This document shows, piece after piece, positions 26,701 to 33,441 of a stretch of 64,000 nt of DNA. The DNA is taken from positions 186,001-250,000 of the forward strand of contig NZ_BDCM01000013.1 of the NCBI RefSeq assembly GCF_001613505.1. Direction: 5' to 3'. The position numbers and the translations under genes were made by a program. The DNA comes from Nocardia mikamii NBRC 108933 (GTDB taxonomy: Bacteria > Actinomycetota > Actinomycetes > Mycobacteriales > Mycobacteriaceae). The first letter of the stretch is position 1, and every line of letters begins with the position of its first letter. The notes beneath the pieces are model-generated. The model worked only from the letters and a program-made list of their open reading frames with translations. It did no database searches and was not told the origin of the DNA.

Positions 26701-27042
26701 TCGCTCCAGGTCCGGGGCACTGGACGGCATGGTGGCGGTCAGTGTGGAACCCTCTGCGGGCAACTGCGCGAGCGCCGCGCACGTGACGGTGGCGTCGAAG
26801 GTCAGCGGGGCGTAGGAAACCAGCGGCGCGTCGATGCCGCGGGTCGAGCCCTGCTGCGGCCACGACAGCGTGGTGTGGTCGACCTGCACCGGCAACAGCG
26901 GTACCGCGATGGCGCACAGGGCGCCCAGGAGTCCGGCGATCAGCGCGATCGGCTGGGCCCAGCGAGCGAGTCGTGACCGGTCGACCCGGTGTCCCTGTCC
27001 TGCCGCGGGCGTGTCGTCCGCCCTCACCATCGTGTCGGTCAC
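23761..27042 (-). CDS. emb: Arabinosyltransferase (EmbA/B/C family)
   Basis: A 1093-residue GT-C glycosyltransferase that adds arabinose from decaprenyl-phosphoryl-arabinose to wall arabinogalactan or lipoarabinomannan. It has an N-terminal membrane segment, a first periplasmic domain (about 50-215), a multi-segment membrane region with catalytic Asp280-Asp281 in TTSDDGYQFGMAR, the proline motif NNGLRPEPVIAVC, and a large C-terminal carbohydrate-binding periplasmic part (about 700-1093). The residue aligned to the ethambutol-resistance position Met306 of M. tuberculosis EmbB is Met287, so the wild-type methionine is kept. It stands alone rather than in an embCAB cluster, so I cannot decide between EmbA, B and C, though the motif is EmbB- or EmbC-like. 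Confidence 0.93.
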   Translation of the reverse strand: MTDTMVRADDTPAAGQGHRVDRSRLARWAQPIALIAGLLGALCAIAVPLLPVQVDHTTLSWPQQGSTRGIDAPLVSYAPLTFDATVTCAALAQLPAEGSTLTATMPSSAPDLERYGFVARVRPGTDGKPGQFEAVLRNQSLASVPVDRLGGDCAFTVHSEISHTTAAFTGADVKPVTLQGDWRPQLVGVYSDLTRAAGTSVTAQVDSRFSVVPTVLKRIATVLAVAFTLIALAALFRLDRLDGRRVRRWLPQRWWSFGPVDAVVLGGLVIWHFIGSTTSDDGYQFGMARASLVSGYMANYFRFFGVPENPVGTPPYDIIAHMTEISTASPWMRIPTLLAGVVTWLALSREVIPRLGVAVRHDRVAVWTGALIFLAVWLPYNNGLRPEPVIAVCVLLTWCFVERAIATRRLLPYAIAILVAAFSFTAAPSGVICVAPLLAGMRSVFRFGSVRARELAADPQTGEHRSRWAVLYGYGSLLAPLAAAGALVLAFAFAVQPLSAMFEMRRVHTAVGPSDPWYNDYLNYQWLFMPTADGSIGRRFGMVAMWLGLLVCVFVLLRKGGRIPFTAGGPARRLLGITFASMLLMATTPTKFTHHNGVYAGLAGGVAVLTAVAVGPRVMRSPRNRALFGAVVALVMAQIFTSVNEWWYVSSYGIPWWDKPPSIHGFGLSKLFLAVAVVLLALAGWWHVRAPEPGTPHRISRPAWRWAKIPPLTVAAALLVVFEMASFAKGAVAQYPAFSLARSNVDAVLGKPCGLADDVLVETDPNASMLAPLTGDPQTTFTAGATGFVPNGVGDLTPEGEPTNSSSISSAFDSGKNQGEAGTQTAGAPLPYGLDSATTPELGTAGQQDPAELTTGWYRLPPAAERTGIVAITAAGRIRSIDKDGVVTPGQRVEIEYGTSDSPTDAHALGSVIPVDIGPTPSWRNLRVPFGQIPPQADVIRIVAQDSSRDPNQWLALTPPRVPRTTTLQDMVGSHSPVLLDWAVGLQFPCQRPYDHRDGIAQVPNWRILPDRTAAHDTTLWESHEGGGPLGWSQQLLSSQTLATYLKDDWRRDWGELQRLTPRDTSATAAVPTVTRESHGGMWNPGHINTAWG

Positions 27043-27179
27043 GGAGGCAGATGCTAGCGCGGGGCCTCCGGAACGAACGAAGTCGTCCGACCTTTCTCAG
27101 TCTTTGTTTAGTTTCATTGTGCGTCCGTCACGGCATAGCGCCTCGTCGTCGCACCTCGTCATCGCGCTGGGAACGACTC

Positions 27180-27209
27180 GGGCCGGCGTTCCGCGCGGAA
27201 CGCCGGCCC
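27180..27209 (-). terminator. Terminator after Mtb12-like gene
   Basis: GGGCCGGCGTTCCGC and GCGGAACGCCGGCCC form a perfect 30-base palindrome, folding as a long stem with a CGCG turn, 18 bases beyond the stop of the lipoprotein gene. Confidence 0.75.
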
Positions 27210-27227
27210 GGACCGGTACGACGAGAA

Positions 27228-27737
27228 CTACTCGCACGCGGGCGACTGCTGGCCCAGATTCTTCAGGCCGGCGCAGGCCCAGCTCTTCTGCAGCTTCCAG
27301 CTGTTGTCCTGGGCGACGAACGGCACGTCGGCCTTGGTCGGCGCACCGCCGTTGACGGAGAAGTCCACCTTCGCGGTCAGCGTGTCGCCGCCGAGATACG
27401 CCACATCGGTGACGTTGATCTTGGCGTTGTTCTGCTGGTACGCGTCGGTCAGCTTCTGCATCATCTCGGGATCCTTGGCCAGGGCGTCCTGACCGTCCTC
27501 GAGCCACTGGGCCTTCTGCGCGGCCGGCACGCCCGGGTCCAGCGCCTGCGCCAACTCCGAGTTCAGATCGGCGACCGTGGGCACCGGCGGCACGTTGGCG
27601 GCCGAGGTGGCGGCGGCCTTGGTCGTGGTGGACTTGTGGCTCGAGTGCTTGTCACCGCTGCCGCAGGCAGACATGCCGAGCGCAGCCACGACAGCCAGGG
27701 TGGCGACCGCGATGCGTCCAGTCATCTGAAGCTTCAA
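27228..27737 (-). CDS. Mtb12-like (low-molecular-weight antigen) lipoprotein
   Basis: A 169-residue lipoprotein: signal peptide ending in the lipobox MSAC (Cys25), a Ser/Thr/Lys/Ala linker (26-50), then a domain starting VPTVADLNSELAQALDPGVPAAQKAQWLEDG. This is the hallmark of the Mtb12/CFP-2 family of secreted mycobacterial antigens with an NTF2-like cystatin-type fold. The C-terminal cysteines (Cys155 and Cys168) may form a disulphide. The start is TTG at 27737, since AGGA sits six bases before it; an ATG four codons on has no such site. Function in the family is unknown. Confidence 0.85.
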   Translation of the reverse strand: MKLQMTGRIAVATLAVVAALGMSACGSGDKHSSHKSTTTKAAATSAANVPPVPTVADLNSELAQALDPGVPAAQKAQWLEDGQDALAKDPEMMQKLTDAYQQNNAKINVTDVAYLGGDTLTAKVDFSVNGGAPTKADVPFVAQDNSWKLQKSWACAGLKNLGQQSPACE

Positions 27738-27837
27738 TGCTCGTCCTTTGCGTTCGAGTTGGTCTGGTTCCGTTCACGTGACAGCTCCCACCCGACCGGC
27801 GGCAGTGCACGAGTGGCCTCACGCTACCCGCCAAATT

Positions 27838-29340
27838 TCAACGAAGACTAAGGAGTGGATCGGCCGGGGTGAGATCGTCATCGTCGGCAGCGAACGTATA
27901 CGCCGGGCCCGGCCCTGTCGAGCGGGTCTCGAATCGAACGGTGACCCGGCCGTGTCCGCTGCCCTGTACCCAGCCGTGGCCATACCGGGGGTGGCCGACA
28001 TCGCGTCCGGGATACCAGAACTCGGTGGTGTAGGAGCGGGTCGGCGGCGGCACGACCGGCTCCTCCGCCAGCGCCGGCGCGGCGATCGGTTCCTCGAAGA
28101 TCGCGTCGCCCACCGCACCGGTGTCGCGATCCAGCTCGGGGAACAGCGATTCCTGCCGCACCGCCGACAAACCGCCGAATCCCACACCCACCAACCGAAT
28201 CGAGCCCAATTCGACGGGATCAATGGCCGAGCGCTGGGCCGCCGCGGTGAGCGTGGCCGGATCGGTGGTGGCGTAGGGCAGGGTGAGCGAGCGCGTCACG
28301 ATGCTCATATCGCTCTTCTTCAATTTCAGGACCACCGTGCGGGCCGCGCGGCCGTCGCGCAGCAGCCGCCGGTGCGCGGCCTGAGCCATCGCCTCGATCG
28401 CCGGGCGCAGCTGCGCCAGCGTGACGATGTCGGTCTCGTAGGTGGTTTCGGCGCTGATCTGTTTGGCCTCGGCCCGTTCGGCGACCGGTCGTTCGTCGAT
28501 ACCGCGGGCGAGCCGGTGCAGCGCCGCGCCGACACTGCCACCCAGCAGCGACGCCGCCTCCGGTTCGGGCAGGGCCGCGAACGCACCGACGGTTTCGATG
28601 CCCACCGAACGCAGCCGGTGTTCGGCCACCGGCCCGATCCCCCACAGTTTGCGCACCGGCAGCCCGGCCAGCAGCGCCTGCTGTTCGGCCGGTGAAATCA
28701 CCCGCACCCCATCGGGTTTCGCGAGTCCCGACGCGATCTTGGCCAATTGTTTGCCGGTACCGGCGCCGACGGAGGCCACCAGCCCGGTTCGCTCCCGCAC
28801 CGATCGCCGCAACTGCTCGCAGAATTCACGCACCTGCGCCGCGTTCGCACCGGCGAGTTCGGCGGGCTCACCGAACGCCTCGTCGAACGACAGCGTCTCG
28901 AGCACCGGAATCCACGACCGCAGGGTCTCGAAGACCTGTCCGCTGACTTCGCCGTAGACCACCCCGCGCGGCGGGATCACCACCGCGGTGACGCCGACCA
29001 GCCGGCGCGCCTGATGCATGGGCATCGCCGAACGGGCCCCGAAGACCCGCGCCTCGTAGCTGGCCCCCGCGACCACGCCCCGGCCGCCCATCCCGCCGAC
29101 GAGGACGGGCCGCCCGCGCAATGTCGGGCGGGTCAGCTGTTCGACCGAGGCGAAGAAGGCGTCCATATCGATGTGCAGCACCCAGCGCCGCGCCGCGACC
29201 GTGCCGGCTCCGAAATTGCTGTCGGGTTCCTGTGCGTGCAGATGCACTGCCGGCCCGGCCCCGGCACCCGCGTCGACCCCGGCGGATACCCGCTGACCAG
29301 GCACGAGACCGCTGGTAGCCGCGTCGGGGGCAGAGTGCAT
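27838..29340 (-). CDS. dinB: Y-family DNA polymerase IV (DinX-type)
   Basis: A 500-residue translesion polymerase. Catalytic acidic residues lie in VLHIDMDAFFASVEQ and SFDEAF (where most homologues have SIDEAY), followed by the helix-hairpin-helix KLWGIGPVAEHRLRSVGIETVG and the little-finger domain to about 400. An extra C-terminal module with FWYPGRDVGHPRYGHGWVQG (about 440-490) is typical of the actinobacterial DinX branch, not of the short DinP. M. tuberculosis dinX (Rv1537) likewise lies beside ileS and lspA. No beta-clamp box is obvious at the C-terminus. The ATG at 29340 was chosen; an upstream start would add ten residues. Confidence 0.92.
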   Translation of the reverse strand: MHSAPDAATSGLVPGQRVSAGVDAGAGAGPAVHLHAQEPDSNFGAGTVAARRWVLHIDMDAFFASVEQLTRPTLRGRPVLVGGMGGRGVVAGASYEARVFGARSAMPMHQARRLVGVTAVVIPPRGVVYGEVSGQVFETLRSWIPVLETLSFDEAFGEPAELAGANAAQVREFCEQLRRSVRERTGLVASVGAGTGKQLAKIASGLAKPDGVRVISPAEQQALLAGLPVRKLWGIGPVAEHRLRSVGIETVGAFAALPEPEAASLLGGSVGAALHRLARGIDERPVAERAEAKQISAETTYETDIVTLAQLRPAIEAMAQAAHRRLLRDGRAARTVVLKLKKSDMSIVTRSLTLPYATTDPATLTAAAQRSAIDPVELGSIRLVGVGFGGLSAVRQESLFPELDRDTGAVGDAIFEEPIAAPALAEEPVVPPPTRSYTTEFWYPGRDVGHPRYGHGWVQGSGHGRVTVRFETRSTGPGPAYTFAADDDDLTPADPLLSLR

Positions 29341-29402
29341 ACCCGGAAATCTACGCGTGGGGACCGACATATCCGGCAGCGGAAGTGTGTGATGATCGGT
29401 TC

Positions 29403-30281
29403 ATGACCATCCGCAAGGCAGTGATCCCAGCCGCCGGCATCGGCTCCCGCCTGCTGCCGCTGACCAAGGCCATCCCCAAGGAGATGCTGCCGGTCGGCGA
29501 CAAACCGGTGATCGAGCACACCGTGCGGGAGCTGGTAGCCTCCGGCATCACCGATATCACGATCGTGGTGAGCGGCGGGAAGTCCCTGATCCAGGACCAT
29601 TTCCGTCCCAATCCGGCATTGGTGGCGCAGCTGCGCGCCGACGGTAAATCCGCCTATGCCGACGCCGTGGAAGAGGTCGGCGAACTCGGCCGGCTCGGCC
29701 ACATCACCTATCTGGACCAGCACGGCCCCTACGGCAACGGCACGCCGGTGCTCAACGCCGCCCGCGCGCTGGGCGACGAGCCGATGCTGGTGCTGTGGCC
29801 CGACGACGTCTTCGTCGCCGAGGTGCCGCGGGCGCAGCAGCTCATCGACGCCTACAACAAGACCGGCTCGCCGGTGCTGGCGTTGATGCCGATGGATCCC
29901 TCCGACTCCCAGCGCTACGGCGTGCCGGTGGTCGAGGATTCCTACGAGCCCGGCCTCATGCGCATCAGCGGGTTGCGGGAGAAGCCGAAGCCGGAGGACG
30001 CACCCTCCGCATACGCCGCGATCGGCGGATACGTCGTCACTCCCGGCATCGTCGACGAGCTGCGCAAGCAGGTCGACCAGTGGTACACCCACCACACCGG
30101 CGAGGTGTATCTGACCGACGCCATCAACGTCTTCGCCGCCTCGAACCCGGTCTACGGACAGGTGATCCGCGGCCGCTGGTACGACACCGGCAATCCGGCG
30201 GATTATCTGGTCGCCCAGTTCGCCTCCGCGCTCAGCCACCCTCAGTACGGGCCGCTGCTGCGCGATCTGTGCAACGAGTGA
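29403..30281 (+). CDS. galU: UTP-glucose-1-phosphate uridylyltransferase
   Basis: GalU makes UDP-glucose for trehalose, glycogen and cell wall glycans. The 292-residue protein has the nucleotide-binding signature AVIPAAGIGSRLLPLTKAIP, followed by KEMLPVGDKP, and later GLREKPKPEDAPS and RGRWYDTGNPADYL. The ATG at 29403 was preferred because homology begins at TIRKAVIPA. It is divergent from dinB and converges on the MarR gene. Confidence 0.95.
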   Translation: MTIRKAVIPAAGIGSRLLPLTKAIPKEMLPVGDKPVIEHTVRELVASGITDITIVVSGGKSLIQDHFRPNPALVAQLRADGKSAYADAVEEVGELGRLGHITYLDQHGPYGNGTPVLNAARALGDEPMLVLWPDDVFVAEVPRAQQLIDAYNKTGSPVLALMPMDPSDSQRYGVPVVEDSYEPGLMRISGLREKPKPEDAPSAYAAIGGYVVTPGIVDELRKQVDQWYTHHTGEVYLTDAINVFAASNPVYGQVIRGRWYDTGNPADYLVAQFASALSHPQYGPLLRDLCNE

Positions 30282-30290
30282 GATTCCGAG

Positions 30291-30312
30291 CGCCGCAACG
30301 ATTCTCGCGGCG
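30291..30312. terminator. Weak hairpin between galU and MarR gene
   Basis: CGCCGC (30291-30296) pairs with GCGGCG (30307-30312) over a 10-base loop, ten bases past the galU stop. The short stem makes the assignment tentative. Confidence 0.35.
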
Positions 30313-30363
30313 TGGAACCGCACCCGCCGCCTCCGAAGGACGGGCGTCGGTGAAGTGCGGCGT

Positions 30364-30810
30364 TCAGCCGCCGTCGGCGGCGTTGTAGCGCTCCAGATAG
30401 GCGGCGAGCCGGGCGACGTCATGGTCGTCCCAGTCGCGGAAGCGTTCGTTCACCGCGGCACTGCGCGCCCGCTCGGAGTCGGCCGCGACGCGCCGGCCCT
30501 CCGGCGTGGCGTGCAGGACGTGGTTGCGGCGGTTGGCCGGGTCGACCTCCTTGACGAGGTAGCCCTGCTTCTCCAGCGCCGCTACCTGCCTGCTCATCGT
30601 GGACTTGTCGAGCACGAAATACTCGGCCAGTTCGGCGGCTAGGCAGCCGTCGCGCGCGATCACCAGATCGAGAATGCTGTAGGCCACCAGCGGTAGTTCC
30701 GGATGGAGTTCGGCGGCGCGCCCGCGGGCGCGACGGGCGAACGCGGTGAGCTCGCGCTGGATTGTCTGAATCGCCACAGTGCGGGACGGGTATGGCTGCG
30801 ACCCCTTCAT
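30364..30810 (-). CDS. MarR-family transcriptional regulator
   Basis: A 148-residue winged-helix regulator. The core runs from LPLVAYSILDLVIARDGCLAAELAEYF through the recognition helix region LDKSTMSRQVAALEKQGYLVKEVDPANRRNHVLHATPEGR, a classic MarR wing. Such dimers usually repress and are released by small ligands. It is divergent from a membrane protein gene, the normal arrangement for a regulator of an exporter. The ATG at 30810 lies exactly seven bases beyond a TACTAT -10 box on this strand, so the mRNA may be leaderless. The ligand is unknown. Confidence 0.9.
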   Translation of the reverse strand: MKGSQPYPSRTVAIQTIQRELTAFARRARGRAAELHPELPLVAYSILDLVIARDGCLAAELAEYFVLDKSTMSRQVAALEKQGYLVKEVDPANRRNHVLHATPEGRRVAADSERARSAAVNERFRDWDDHDVARLAAYLERYNAADGG

Positions 30811-30812
30811 GG

Positions 30813-30825
30813 TTGTATAGTACAA
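30813..30825. promoter_or_regulatory. Palindromic operator overlapping divergent -10 boxes (MarR gene / membrane protein gene)
   Basis: TTGTA-TAG-TACAA is a perfect inverted repeat between the two divergent genes, three bases from the MarR start codon. Its centre reads TATAGT on the plus strand and TACTAT on the minus strand, both good -10 hexamers, so a bound repressor would block both promoters. A second, weaker dyad GTTG-N7-CAAC lies at 30835-30849. Autorepression is inferred from position. Confidence 0.6.
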
Positions 30826-30865
30826 CAAACGATAGTTGTATTTACCAACCTTTGGAGTGGCGATC

Positions 30866-32011
30866 ATGTCCCTGCACCAGCTTCGGCACATGGCCGGACA
30901 TCTGCTGACCCCGTTACTGATGTGCCTGGGCATGGGCCTGGCCTACCTGGGTGCCTTCCACCAGCCCGAACCGCACCATGTGCAGGTCGCGATCGTCGGC
31001 GACAGCCCCCAGGTCAAGGTGATGGCACAGACGCTGAAGGACCGCGCCGGTGACGCGCTCGACGTCGTCACGATCGCCGACCGCGCCGACGCCGTGAACC
31101 GGTTGCAGCATCGCGATCTGGCCGGCGCCTTCGTTCCCGATGCGCAATCCCCCGAACTGCTTGTCGCCAAGGCGAATTCGGATACCACCGCGATGGCCGT
31201 CGAAACGGTGTTCGGCGCCGTGACCGCCCAGCAGAATCTGCCGCTGCGCACGACGGATATCGCGCCCACCGCCGCGGGCGACCCGACCGGGCAGGGCCTG
31301 TTCTTCGTCCTCGTCGCGCTCAGCATCGGCGCCTACGGCAGCGTCGCCGCGATCAGCGTCGCCGGCGCGGGCACCCGCATGGCCGTGCGGGCGCTGACCG
31401 CGGTGGCCACCTCGTTCGTCGTGAGTGTGATCGGCATCGTGCTGGCCGGACCGATCTTCCACGTCGTCGACCACAATGACGCCTCGATCTGGGCGATGGG
31501 CTGGTTGTACGCCGCGGGCATCCTCTTCATCGGCATCGGCCTGCACCCGTTCCTGAAGCGCTGGACCACGCTCGCGGTGATGGTGCTGTTCGTCATGCTG
31601 AACTTCACCACCTCCGGCGGCATCTACCGCCCCGAACTGCAGAACGGCTTCTTCGGCGCCCTGCATTCGTTCTGGAACGGCGCGGGCTTCGTCGAGGGCG
31701 CCCGCAGCCTGCTCTACTTCGACGGCAACGGCGGCCTCGGCGGCCGGATCGCGAGCCTGGCGCTGTGGTTCGCGGCCGGTGTGGTGCTGGTGCTCGTGGG
31801 CGGCGCCCACGAACGCCGCCGCGCCGCCGCGCAGTCCGCGGCACACGTTCCGGCGCACGCGGCCACGCCCGGTGCCGCACACGCGGCTCTCCCGACCACC
31901 GGCGGAGTACCGGTCGAGGCACACCGCCCGACCGAGAGCGCCGCAGTCGGCGGAGTTGTCGACGAGGACTCCGACGCCGAGGAGGAGATCGAACAGGCGG
32001 TGGGCGTCTGA
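30866..32011 (+). CDS. Polytopic membrane protein under MarR control, acidic tail
   Basis: A 381-residue protein: one N-terminal membrane segment (residues 8-28), an extracytoplasmic domain of about 100 residues starting VQVAIVGDSPQVKVMAQTL, then five to six membrane segments (about 145-310) and a cytoplasmic Ala/His-rich, finally acidic tail (DEDSDAEEEIEQ). The topology resembles YhgE/Pip or ABC-2 permease-like proteins often encoded beside TetR or MarR regulators and linked to efflux or envelope stress. The start at 30866 has the ribosome binding site TTTGGAG eight bases upstream. The exact family and substrate are not known. Confidence 0.78.
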   Translation: MSLHQLRHMAGHLLTPLLMCLGMGLAYLGAFHQPEPHHVQVAIVGDSPQVKVMAQTLKDRAGDALDVVTIADRADAVNRLQHRDLAGAFVPDAQSPELLVAKANSDTTAMAVETVFGAVTAQQNLPLRTTDIAPTAAGDPTGQGLFFVLVALSIGAYGSVAAISVAGAGTRMAVRALTAVATSFVVSVIGIVLAGPIFHVVDHNDASIWAMGWLYAAGILFIGIGLHPFLKRWTTLAVMVLFVMLNFTTSGGIYRPELQNGFFGALHSFWNGAGFVEGARSLLYFDGNGGLGGRIASLALWFAAGVVLVLVGGAHERRRAAAQSAAHVPAHAATPGAAHAALPTTGGVPVEAHRPTESAAVGGVVDEDSDAEEEIEQAVGV

Positions 32012-32088
32012 ACTCGCGTCGCCGCGCGAACAGGTCCGCGGCAGATCGCCATGCGGGACGCGCCCACATCGCGGAGTAGTCGGCGCGG

Positions 32089-32123
32089 GCCCGGGTTGCG
32101 ATACGAGAATTCGCAGCCCGGGC
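32089..32123. terminator. Bidirectional hairpin between membrane protein gene and NlpC/P60 gene
   Basis: GCCCGGG and TGCGA on the left pair with TCGCA and CCCGGGC on the right, with one bulged T and a 9-base loop, between converging genes. Confidence 0.6.
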
Positions 32124-32130
32124 ACTCGGC

Positions 32131-32706
32131 TCAGAAGAAGCGGCGGATCGCGTAGATGTCGAATTCGCTCAGCGGTGTCAGTCCGATCGGCACGCCGGGC
32201 CCGTAGGCGTTGAGCAGCATGCCGCCGCCGGCGTAGATGCCCTCGTGGGAGCCGTCGGTATTCACGACGACCACGTCGCCGGGCATCATCGCGCCGAACG
32301 GCACGGCACTGCCCGCGGTGGCCTGCTCCCAGGTGGTGCGCGGCAGCATGATGCCGACCTGCCGGAACGCCCACTGCACGAGTCCGGAGCAGTCGTAGGC
32401 GTTGGGCCCGGTCCCGCCCCACTCGTAGGGCTTGCCCGCCTGTGAGCCGGCGATGCTCAGCGCGATCGACGCCCGCGGGCTGGGCAGCGGCAGCGCCGCC
32501 GAACCGCTGGCGCTGCCGGAGGCCGATCCGCTACCCGATCCGGAGCTGCTGCCGGCGTCGAGGGATCCGGAGGAACTGCCGGTGTCGGCGGGTGCCGCGG
32601 TGGCCGGACCCGCCCACATCGACACGGAGACGGCCGCCGCGATCGCGGCCAAGAGATAGCGGGTGTATCTGCGGCGCGAGGATCCGCGCACGGATAGCGG
32701 TGCCAT
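32131..32706 (-). CDS. Secreted NlpC/P60 peptidoglycan endopeptidase
   Basis: A 191-residue exported hydrolase: signal peptide (residues 1-38, cleavage near ATAAPA), a Gly/Ser/Asp low-complexity linker (about 41-72) and a C-terminal NlpC/P60 domain. Catalytic Cys106 lies in AYDCSGLV and His154 in GSHEGIYAG; the third polar residue probably falls in LLNAYGPG. NlpC/P60 enzymes cleave the D-Glu to meso-DAP bond of the stem peptide, as RipA and RipD do in mycobacteria. The ATG at 32706 begins a good signal sequence. The long upstream gap suggests a separately controlled promoter. Confidence 0.9.
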   Translation of the reverse strand: MAPLSVRGSSRRRYTRYLLAAIAAAVSVSMWAGPATAAPADTGSSSGSLDAGSSSGSGSGSASGSASGSAALPLPSPRASIALSIAGSQAGKPYEWGGTGPNAYDCSGLVQWAFRQVGIMLPRTTWEQATAGSAVPFGAMMPGDVVVVNTDGSHEGIYAGGGMLLNAYGPGVPIGLTPLSEFDIYAIRRFF

Positions 32707-33078
32707 GTACTCGCCCTTCGGTATGACATGCATCCACCACGGCACACCGACCGGCGATTACACAGCACACTGCATGGACTTGGGATGGCCGCTTCCCCAC
32801 GGGCATCTCAGCCGGTCAACTACCTGGTAGTGCAGCTTCAACGGGGGGTCGATCCGGGAAAAACACCTAAGCTCAACTAAAGAGTGACGGTTGCTGTGAC
32901 ATAGCTGTTTTAGCGCAAGTCACATGCACACCACAAGTACCAATCCGCAACCGTGATCCGTTCCGGCCACACGGGACACACCCCAGGTCATACCGGGAAT
33001 CGGCGCGCCACCCGCCGCGCTCGCCCCTGTCGCCACGCTCGAAGGCGGTGTGTGAGCGCCGTCTACCTGGGTATACGT
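32707..33078. other. Promoter region upstream of NlpC/P60 gene
   Basis: About 370 bases without a gene. The AT-richer stretch 32860-32945 probably contains the NlpC/P60 promoter, leaving a 5' leader of 100 or more bases. I checked it for the c-di-AMP riboswitch often found before such genes and did not see the conserved core. No further named element was recognised. Confidence 0.4.
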
Positions 33079-33198
33079 GACCGGACCCGACCGGACCCGA
33101 CCGGACCCGACCGGACCCGACCGGACCCGACCGGTTCCGACCAGACCTGGTCGGTTCCGACCGGGCTTGGCGAGTGCCAACCGGACTTGGCCGGTTCC
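33079..33198. repeat. 10-bp tandem repeat array, about 12 units
   Basis: Five identical copies of GACCGGACCC run from 33079 to 33128, followed by about seven degenerate 10-base units (GACCGGTTCC, GACCAGACCT, GGTCGGTTCC, GACCGGGCTT and so on) that keep exact register to 33198. The array lies between the ileS terminator and the NlpC/P60 promoter. The unit is one base short of a DNA helical turn and not a multiple of three. Confidence 0.9.
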
Positions 33199-33389
33199 GA
33201 CGTAGAGACGCCCAGGCTCGCGGGGCCACCGATCTCGCACTCGCATTCCGCTGCGGACTCGGAAGCGGACGCGGAAGGTCCCGAGCCGAGCCGATGCGGT
33301 GACCCGATCGAAGCTCATACGGCTCCGTCGGCGCCGCCCGCGTGGTGCCCGCGCAGCTGCCGAGGCGGGCGAAGGATCGGACAGTGCCG

Positions 33390-33425
33390 AACGAGCCCGG
33401 TCCGACACAGCGGACCGGGCTCGTT
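33390..33425 (-). terminator. ileS terminator
   Basis: AACGAGCCCGGTCCG (33390-33404) and CGGACCGGGCTCGTT (33411-33425) form a perfect 15-bp stem with a 6-base loop, 17 bases downstream of the ileS stop. Confidence 0.85.
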
Positions 33426-33441
33426 TCGGGATTCGCGTGCT

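Noticed and set aside
32707..32960. Possible c-di-AMP (ydaO) riboswitch before the NlpC/P60 gene
   Set aside because: The conserved GGGUGAAU-type core and pseudoknot partners were not found. The same check before the transglycosylase gene also failed.
33079..33198. CRISPR-like reading of the tandem repeats
   Set aside because: Units are only 10 bases, directly adjacent without spacers, and no cas gene is present.
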